Shown here one piece after another: positions 1 to 3,972 of a stretch of DNA of 6,501 bases. The DNA comes from Methanosarcinales archaeon (GTDB lineage Archaea; Halobacteriota; Methanosarcinia; Methanosarcinales; Methanocomedenaceae). The notes beneath the pieces are model-generated. The model did no database searches and was not told where the DNA came from. It saw only the letters and a program-made list of their open reading frames with translations. The stretch covers positions 1-6,501 of the forward strand of contig DAOWEE010000311.1 of the NCBI GenBank assembly GCA_030638625.1, in the 5' to 3' direction. Position 1 is the first letter of the stretch; each line of letters begins with the position of its first letter. Made by a program: the position numbers and the translations under genes.

Positions 1-246
1 CTCTTGAGTTTTCACAGCATTCATTTTCGTAAGACCCATGATGTCACTGAATTGATGGATATATTAATCGACCAGGGTTTTTCGATACCTGATATCCTTA
101 CAGAAATTCGTATATTGACACCTTTTGCTGTAGAATATCGTTACGCTGACATATTTTTTGAAGATGAAGAATCTTTAGATCGCATAGGTGTCAGAGAGAT
201 TATATTGAAATTAAGAGGATGGGTCGAGAAATTTATTACCGGATAA
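1..246 (+). CDS. HEPN domain protein, C-terminal part (5' end outside window)
   Basis: The frame is open from the first base and ends at TAA, leaving 81 visible residues. The KTHDxxELMDIL stretch (codons 11-22), a spaced P, and the later AVEYRYAD segment match the second half of HEPN domains (PF05168 type), where a KTHD helix is followed by a short linker and an RYP/RYA turn. The end, with its amphipathic helix (VREIILKLRGWVEKFI), is also typical. HEPN proteins are usually about 120-140 residues, so roughly 50 residues should lie upstream. In archaea they commonly pair with a MNT-type nucleotidyltransferase as a toxin-antitoxin or AMPylation module, so such a gene is expected just outside the window; this is inference. 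A TTG at base 4 is a possible start, but it would cut the domain in half. The gene converges with the minus-strand metallopeptidase gene, with 20 bases between the two stops. Confidence 0.72.
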   Translation, partial: LLSFHSIHFRKTHDVTELMDILIDQGFSIPDILTEIRILTPFAVEYRYADIFFEDEESLDRIGVREIILKLRGWVEKFITG

Positions 247-266
247 GACAATAAACCCTCCCCCCA

Positions 267-788
267 TCAGTTAATATAACACACACTCCCCCTGTCAAAT
301 CCTTCCACCAGCTCCATCTTAAAATCCTTCGGCTGCCATTCAAAACCAGGATATGCCAGATCAGGGATAAATCGTGTCGGGTCCTGTGCCAGCTGCGTCG
401 CCAGATGCGAATCCCCCATCACCGCTCTTGAGATATCGTACACCATCTGCCTCACCAACTGCTCATCCAGGTATCCCAGTGAGTGAATATACTCATGCAT
501 CAGCACATGGAAAGCAAACGGCTTGTACAGTTCAGGTCTTGTTTCCTTAATCCTCTCAAGGGGAATCCTGTTCATCACAATACAATTGGAACCCACAGTA
601 AAGAATGCACCCACAAAACCCTCCGGACTATTCCCCAGGTCTGCCAGACCCAACATAAGCCCGGCCCGGCTCTTCATCTTGCTGTTCCACACCGCTTCCT
701 TCACGAGCTCAAAGATATCGGCCAGGGTGCGTGCACCATCCAGGCGGGCTGGGAAATCTGGCTTTTTCCGAGTGTTGTTTGTATTCAT
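267..788 (-). CDS. Predicted small zinc metallopeptidase with HExxHxxGxxD motif
   Basis: This 173-residue protein has no signal peptide or membrane segment that I can see, so it is probably cytoplasmic. Residues 98-108 read HEYIHSLGYLD: an HExxH zinc site on a predicted helix, followed by a glycine and an aspartate in the metzincin spacing (HExxHxxGxxH/D). The preceding segment, GAFFTVGSNCIVMNRIPL (about 60-77), looks like the edge strand and turn that precede the active-site helix in small metallopeptidases. The N-terminal part (TLADIFELVKEAV) looks helical. I do not recognise a named family; it resembles conserved hypothetical archaeal proteins. I chose the ATG at 788 because AGGT lies 5 bases upstream of it and a TATA box lies at a suitable distance. 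An upstream GTG at 851 would add 21 AT-rich-encoded residues and overlap the promoter. Substrate and role are unknown. It stands alone, converging with the HEPN gene. Confidence 0.75.
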   Translation of the reverse strand: MNTNNTRKKPDFPARLDGARTLADIFELVKEAVWNSKMKSRAGLMLGLADLGNSPEGFVGAFFTVGSNCIVMNRIPLERIKETRPELYKPFAFHVLMHEYIHSLGYLDEQLVRQMVYDISRAVMGDSHLATQLAQDPTRFIPDLAYPGFEWQPKDFKMELVEGFDRGSVCYIN

Positions 789-818
789 ATTAAACCTGTT
801 ATGTTTAATTCGTACTAT

Positions 819-850
819 TGCGAACGTTATATTTATATTTATAGTTCGCA
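819..850 (-). promoter_or_regulatory. TATA promoter of the metallopeptidase gene, bracketed by an inverted repeat
   Basis: Read on the minus strand, TATAAATATAAATATAAC (843 to 826) is a strong archaeal TATA box preceded by GCGAAC, which is acceptable as a BRE. A transcript start about 25 bases on would give a leader of roughly 25 bases holding the AGGT ribosome site. The box lies exactly between the two arms of a perfect 7-bp inverted repeat, TGCGAAC (819-825) and GTTCGCA (844-850), so a dimeric regulator bound there would block TBP/TFB. The promoter call is fairly strong; the operator role is inferred. Confidence 0.6.
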
Positions 851-934
851 CTTATATAATTATTGGTCACCTTCTCTGTGTGTCGGAACAGTGCTGCCGC
901 TTGTAGTTGAAATACTGGATTTAAGTTATAGTTA

Positions 935-993
935 GCACCGAACTTATGCGAACTCACAACGAACTCTACGAGGAGTTCGTACCAGTTCGGTGC
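935..993. repeat. Nested inverted repeats (GCACCGAACT outer, ACGAACTC inner)
   Basis: A perfect 10-bp pair, GCACCGAACT (935-944) and AGTTCGGTGC (984-993), encloses a perfect 8-bp hairpin, ACGAACTC (959-966) and GAGTTCGT (973-980), with a 6-base loop. A further TGCGAAC (947-953) repeats the half-site that flanks the metallopeptidase TATA box. Together they could form a branched cruciform or act as a cluster of binding sites. No flanking target duplication or transposase identifies it as a mobile element. Confidence 0.6.
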
Positions 994-1045
994 GAGTTAG
1001 TTGCTATTTTAAATTAAACCGGGTGCCGAGGCTGTTGAATTAATT

Positions 1046-1105
1046 CACGCAAAGAACGCAAAGGGCGCAAAGTCAATGTAGCAACAGCTTTGCGGTCTTT
1101 GCGTG
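1046..1105. repeat. CGCAAAG-type hairpin repeat next to the stop of the regulator fragment
   Basis: The left arm (1046-1063) is two 9-base steps of the form CACGCAAAG/AACGCAAAG, followed by a third, GGCGCAAAG, in the loop. The right arm (1088-1105) is the reverse complement of the first two steps with one mismatch, giving a 17-of-18-bp stem around a 24-base loop. Runs of 'CGCAAAGAACGCAAAG' are a familiar dispersed non-coding repeat in many environmental genomes. The right arm ends one base before the stop codon of the minus-strand gene, so it could also shape the 3' end of that transcript. It lacks a clear T tract. Confidence 0.65.
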
Positions 1106-1106
1106 C

Positions 1107-1469
1107 TCATGTTTTATCTTTCACCTCCCAGTGGCCGCCTTTCTTCGGGCCGACAAATCTTAATCGGCCTGCTTTCACCAGCTTCGAAGAAGCCCTTTCA
1201 ACGGCGCTCAGTGATTTACCAATCTTCTGAGCGACCTCTACCAAGGTCATCTCTGGCTTCTCACTCAGTATCTGCAGAATCTGATCCTGTGTTTTTACCT
1301 GCGTTTTTACCTGCGTTTTTACCTGCGTTTTTACCTGCGTTTTTACCTGCATTTTTACCTGCGTTTTCTCCGAACCTTTAGCTTTCAGATGCACAGGCAG
1401 GCGGATCAGGAAATAGCTGCGGTCGTCGTCCGTTTCAAACTCGGGTGCCGGAGAACCGTTGCTTTTCAT
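1107..1469 (-). CDS. C-terminal fragment of an AlbA_2/Schlafen-like ATP-binding transcriptional regulator (probable remnant)
   Basis: This is a 120-residue protein. Residues 2-28 (KSNGSPAPEFETDDDRSYFLIRLPVH) match the join after the ATPase region of COG2865-type proteins, which usually read NGSPxPxFETDxDRTYFLxxxPVH. A repetitive TQVK linker follows (about 35-61), then a winged-helix domain (about 62-116) ending RFVGPKKGGHWEV, also typical of that family. Full-length members have several hundred residues with an N-terminal AlbA_2 domain and an ATPase-like region; both are missing. An in-frame TAG lies three codons before the ATG, and the bases further upstream do not encode the missing part. 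It is therefore either a truncated remnant or a reduced stand-alone winged-helix protein. Favouring expression are an AGGT seven bases before the ATG and a TATA-like box upstream. Repeats bracket it on both sides (1046-1105 and 1559-1630). Confidence 0.65.
   Translation of the reverse strand: MKSNGSPAPEFETDDDRSYFLIRLPVHLKAKGSEKTQVKMQVKTQVKTQVKTQVKTQVKTQDQILQILSEKPEMTLVEVAQKIGKSLSAVERASSKLVKAGRLRFVGPKKGGHWEVKDKT
1286..1369. repeat. 12-bp tandem repeat, seven units, in frame (TQVK linker)
   Basis: The unit on + is CCTGCGTTTTTA. Units 2-5 are identical; unit 1 has T for C, unit 6 has A for G, and unit 7 ends CT. Twelve bases is four codons, so any gain or loss of units keeps the minus-strand frame and only changes the number of TQVK tetrapeptides between the two parts of the protein. 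Identical central units point to recent slippage or recombination. Confidence 0.9.
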
Positions 1470-1497
1470 ATTATCTACCTATCTTAGTTTTAGCCAA

Positions 1498-1548
1498 TTT
1501 GACACAATGTCAAAATCCAATTATCCAAACGAATGTGTCAAATATAGA
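1498..1548 (-). promoter_or_regulatory. Candidate promoter and operator of the regulator fragment
   Basis: On the minus strand, CTATATTTG (about 1548-1540) is a possible TATA box, placing a transcript start near 1520 and a leader of about 50 bases. The element TGTCAAA occurs at 1508-1514 and 1536-1542 and inverted (TTTGACA) at 1498-1504. The pair 1498-1504/1508-1514 is a tight palindrome with a 3-base spacer, and 1497-1506/1534-1543 is a perfect 10-bp dyad. Such a layout would suit autoregulation by a winged-helix dimer; this is inference. Confidence 0.4.
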
Positions 1549-1558
1549 TACGACAACG

Positions 1559-1630
1559 AATCTGTGTAAATCTGTGAAATCAGTGTCTATTTATTTTTCA
1601 GACACAGATTACACTGATTAACACTGATTT
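1559..1630. repeat. Imperfect hairpin of CACTGATT/CACAGATT-type repeats
   Basis: The left arm (1559-1588) contains AATCTGTG twice followed by AATCAGTG, and the right arm (1600-1630) contains GACACAGATT followed by two CACTGATT steps about 10 bases apart. The arms are imperfect reverse complements around an 11-base T-rich loop. Like the CGCAAAG element, it is built from short near-tandem steps in both orientations, a form seen in dispersed intergenic repeats of environmental archaea and bacteria. No coding potential is seen. Confidence 0.6.
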
Positions 1631-1691
1631 TACATAAAGTTGGTATCTAAAAAAAATGAAAAATGGGGCCGTGTCAGCCAATTTCAACAAA

Positions 1692-1757
1692 TTATAAAAA
1701 TATCCCATACCGGACTACCAAAAATGGCACAAAAAATTAATGCTATAGTATATTATA
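1692..1757 (+). promoter_or_regulatory. Candidate TATA boxes of the antitoxin gene
   Basis: Two AT-rich boxes precede the GTG at 1765: TTATAAAAATA (1692-1702) and TATAGTATATTATA (1744-1757). The first is at a workable distance, giving a start near 1725 and a leader of about 40 bases. The second is too close to the GTG for a leader or a leaderless transcript, though it could serve a shorter product. There is no Shine-Dalgarno sequence at the GTG. Confidence 0.35.
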
Positions 1758-1764
1758 ATTCATT

Positions 1765-1980
1765 GTGAATACGATACAGATAAGCAATACTCTTCAAAAT
1801 GAACTAATAAAGAGAAAACTCTTTGATGGGGAGACATACGAAGAAGTCATCTGGGATTTGATAGAATACACCAAGGAATTGAACGACCAGACAAAAAGAG
1901 ACATTGCAAAAGCCTGTGCTGAAATAAAAGCTGGAAAGGTTCACACACTTCCAAAGGTCAAGAAAGATATGGGATTATGA
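1765..1980 (+). CDS. RelB-like antitoxin (DUF7557-like small archaeal protein)
   Basis: This 71-residue protein starts at a GTG. The N-terminus, NTIQISNTLQNELIKRKLFDGETYEEVIWDLIE, fits a ribbon-helix-helix fold: a beta strand (TIQIS) followed by two helices, with the GETYEEVIWDLIE signature common in archaeal antitoxins that precede RelE-type toxins. The C-terminal half (about 37-71) is basic and flexible, as in toxin-wrapping antitoxin tails. In-frame TAA at 1756-1758 rules out a longer form, leaving the GTG as the first usual start. Its stop overlaps the ATG of the next frame (ATGA), the layout of a toxin-antitoxin operon. That next frame is broken after 17 codons, so this looks like an orphan antitoxin. 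It would be expected to bind its own promoter. Family assignment is from pattern, not from a search. Confidence 0.65.
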   Translation: MNTIQISNTLQNELIKRKLFDGETYEEVIWDLIEYTKELNDQTKRDIAKACAEIKAGKVHTLPKVKKDMGL

Positions 1981-2030
1981 CCTATGGGATTATTTTAGAT
2001 ATCGATGAGGGAAACTTGAGCGCATTATAG
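1977..2030 (+). pseudogene. RelE-type toxin remnant, 17 codons
   Basis: The ATG overlaps the antitoxin TGA as ATGA and the frame reads MTYGIILDIDEGNLSAL before TAG. MTYxIxxD is a usual opening of archaeal RelE toxins, and YxIIxDIDEGNL also resembles their late strands (YRVIFDIDEGN), so the fragment may be an internal deletion joining the two ends. Reading past the TAG gives LSSLDKINRF, faintly like the first RelE helix, but the frame closes after 32 more codons. A RelE toxin has about 85-90 residues, so no functional toxin is possible here. Confidence 0.4.
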
Positions 2031-2071
2031 CTCACTCAATATTCTGGAATTCCAAAACTGTCCTCACTCGA

Positions 2072-2086
2072 TAAGATTAATAGATT
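2072..2086 (+). promoter_or_regulatory. Weak candidate TATA box for pepF, leaderless start
   Basis: TAAGATTAATAGATT is the only AT-rich box at 25-30 bases before the pepF ATG at 2107. There is no ribosome binding site in the 15 bases before the ATG (a run of C, A and T), which suits a leaderless transcript starting at or near the ATG. The box is far from consensus. Confidence 0.28.
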
Positions 2087-2106
2087 TCATTTCCATTCAA
2101 TCCAAC

Positions 2107-3879
2107 ATGAAAGACAAACTGGGAAGTGAGGAAGTAATCTGGGACCTGACCCACCTGTATCAAGACCAGAATGATGAAAATATTGAAACAGACATCGATT
2201 CAATCAAAAAAAGAGTCACAGCATTTTCAACACAATACAAGGGAAAACTAAATAGCATCTCCCCGAAAGAACTGCTCGATGCAGTAACTGAAATGGAAGA
2301 CATCTATCAAAAATCAGTACGTATCAGCACATTTGCAAATCTCAATTTTGTCACACAATCAAACAACGCCCAGGCAGGTGCATTCCTCCAGAAGATTCAG
2401 GAAATCTTCGCCTGGGTACAGAAAGAGATGTTGTTCTTTGACCTGGAATGGGCTTCACTGGAAGATGAAAAAGCCCAATCACTTCTTGAGAATCCATTGG
2501 TCCAAAAATACAAACACTACCTTGAAAAACTCAGGAAATATCAACCTCACCAGTTAACAGAGATCGAAGAGAAACTCCTGGCAGAACTCTCACCCACCGG
2601 AGTAAGCAGCTGGAACAAGCTCTTTGAAAAAGTACTCTCACAGATGAAATTCGGGGAAACGGGCCGGGCTGAGGAGGAAGTACTATCAGACCTCTACAAT
2701 CCGGACAGGCAGATAAGGAAACAGGCAGCCAATGACCTCACAGAAGGACTATCATCCCAACTTCATATACTGACCCACATATTCAACAACATCCTGGCTG
2801 ACAAGATGATTATGGACAGGTTGAGACAGTATCCTGAATGGGTCAGCTCCATGAACCTCGACAATGAGATAGATGAGAAAATCGTAACGGCACTGGTGGA
2901 TGCGGTTACAGCCAGGTATGATATCCCCCAGAGATACTACCGCCTGAAAAAAGCACTGCTTGGGTACGATGAGCTGTTCGATTATGACAGGTACGCGCCA
3001 TTACCTATGTCCACTGAACAGACCATACCCTGGAATGAAGGTAAAGAGACAGTCCTCCAGGCTTACAATGATTTTTCCCCTGAAATGAAGGATATCGCTC
3101 AACAATTCTTTGACGGCAAATGGATACACGCACCTGTTATGTCAGGCAAAAGAGGGGGCGCCTTCTCTGACTCATGCACACCTGAAGTACATCCCTATGT
3201 TATGCTCAATTATATGGGTAACAACCGTGATGTTGAAACCATGGGCCATGAACTTGGTCATGGTGTCCACCAGTATCTTGCAGGCAAGCATCAGGGTTTC
3301 CTCAACAGCCAGACACCCCTACCCATGGCCGAGACAGCATCGGTCTTCGGGGAGATGCTGGTTTTTCGCTCACTGATGGACAAGGCCGGGAGCAGGGACG
3401 AAAAACTGAGCCTGCTAACGAATAAACTGGAGCAGATATTCGCTACAGTATTCCGCCAGATTGCTATGAACCGCTTCGAGGATGTCATCCATAACGAAAG
3501 GCGCGATAAAGGCGAGCTTTCTTCAGAACGGTTCGGAGAATTATGGATAAAATCCCAGCAGGAGATGTTCAGGGATACGGTAACCCTCACTGGGAATTAT
3601 AATGTCTGGTGGAGTTATATTCCACATTTTCTTGAGGCTCCGGGTTATGTGTATGCGTACGCGTTCGGAGAATTGCTGGTTCTTGCTCTGTACAGGAGGT
3701 TTGTGGAAGAGGGTGAGGAATTTGTTCCAAAATATATGGAGCTGCTTGCTTCAGGCGGAAAGGATATACCTGTGAAATTGCTAGAGGGTTTCGGGATACA
3801 ACTTGATGATCCGGGATTCTGGCAGGATGGGCTGGAGATCATTGATGACATGCTGAAACAGGCAGAGGGGCTGGTGTAG
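2107..3879 (+). CDS. pepF: Oligoendopeptidase F (M3B family metallopeptidase)
   Basis: This 590-residue zinc peptidase, of the usual family length, is predicted to act in the cytoplasm on oligopeptides; there is no signal peptide. The N-terminal helical half includes the WDLTHLY opening (about 13-19) and the NPDRQIRKQA segment typical of PepF. The catalytic half carries GKRGGAF (347-353), HPY (362-364), the zinc site HELGH (His381, Glu382, His385) and the third ligand Glu409 in MAETASVFGE. The late substrate-binding region follows, with His507 in IPHF and Tyr514 and Tyr518 in YVYAYAFG. All catalytic residues are present, so it should be active. The ATG at 2107 gives the family N-terminus directly and has no ribosome site, suggesting leaderless translation. 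The role is probably general peptide turnover. Its neighbours give no more specific job, and a 93-base gap with its own promoter separates it from the U32 gene. Confidence 0.96.
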   Translation: MKDKLGSEEVIWDLTHLYQDQNDENIETDIDSIKKRVTAFSTQYKGKLNSISPKELLDAVTEMEDIYQKSVRISTFANLNFVTQSNNAQAGAFLQKIQEIFAWVQKEMLFFDLEWASLEDEKAQSLLENPLVQKYKHYLEKLRKYQPHQLTEIEEKLLAELSPTGVSSWNKLFEKVLSQMKFGETGRAEEEVLSDLYNPDRQIRKQAANDLTEGLSSQLHILTHIFNNILADKMIMDRLRQYPEWVSSMNLDNEIDEKIVTALVDAVTARYDIPQRYYRLKKALLGYDELFDYDRYAPLPMSTEQTIPWNEGKETVLQAYNDFSPEMKDIAQQFFDGKWIHAPVMSGKRGGAFSDSCTPEVHPYVMLNYMGNNRDVETMGHELGHGVHQYLAGKHQGFLNSQTPLPMAETASVFGEMLVFRSLMDKAGSRDEKLSLLTNKLEQIFATVFRQIAMNRFEDVIHNERRDKGELSSERFGELWIKSQQEMFRDTVTLTGNYNVWWSYIPHFLEAPGYVYAYAFGELLVLALYRRFVEEGEEFVPKYMELLASGGKDIPVKLLEGFGIQLDDPGFWQDGLEIIDDMLKQAEGLV

Positions 3880-3940
3880 AGGAATCTGATAAAAAGTGCT
3901 TCCCGACATCCATGATTTACGGGTCAATATCCCCCATCAC

Positions 3941-3950
3941 CTATTTAACA
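3941..3950 (+). promoter_or_regulatory. TATA box of the U32 gene, leaderless start
   Basis: CTATTTAACA is centred about 28 bases before the ATG at 3973, so transcription should begin at or within a few bases of the start codon. No Shine-Dalgarno sequence precedes the ATG (CATTATTATAACCCCTG), which agrees with a leaderless mRNA. The U32 gene therefore need not depend on pepF transcription. Confidence 0.45.
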
Positions 3951-3972
3951 CCCTACATTATTATAACCCCTG

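Larger units (their letters stand above)
789..1106. other. 318-base non-coding stretch rich in dyads
   Basis: No convincing gene lies here on either strand. It holds, in order, the metallopeptidase leader and promoter (789-850), an AT-rich spacer with nothing recognised (851-934), the nested dyad at 935-993, an AT-rich spacer (994-1045) and the CGCAAAG hairpin (1046-1105). The small plus-strand frames crossing 851-935 continue from the antisense of the metallopeptidase gene and have no start signal or recognisable domain. Confidence 0.6.

Noticed and set aside
789..851. Longer metallopeptidase start at GTG 851
   Set aside because: The extra 21 residues would be encoded by the TATA box and leader region, while the ATG at 788 has an AGGT site at good spacing.
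483..935. Plus-strand frames opposite the metallopeptidase gene
   Set aside because: They have no recognisable domain, no start signal and overlap the HExxH-encoding gene; they appear only because the opposite strand is open.
1286..1369. Possible CRISPR-like array
   Set aside because: The 12-bp units are contiguous with no spacers and lie in frame inside a gene.
1103..1381. Plus-strand open frame with FLPA repeats
   Set aside because: It is the antisense reading of the TQVK-encoding 12-bp repeat and the winged-helix region; the minus strand carries the recognisable family residues and start signals.
1492..1684. Direct repeat AGCCAATTT at 1492-1500 and 1676-1684 as a possible target-site duplication of an element between them
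   Set aside because: Nine AT-rich bases can match by chance, no inverted termini lie just inside the copies, and the enclosed segment encodes no transposase.
1977..2127. Toxin read through TAG as pyrrolysine
   Set aside because: Read-through adds only 32 codons before TGA, giving about 50 residues that do not make a full RelE fold.
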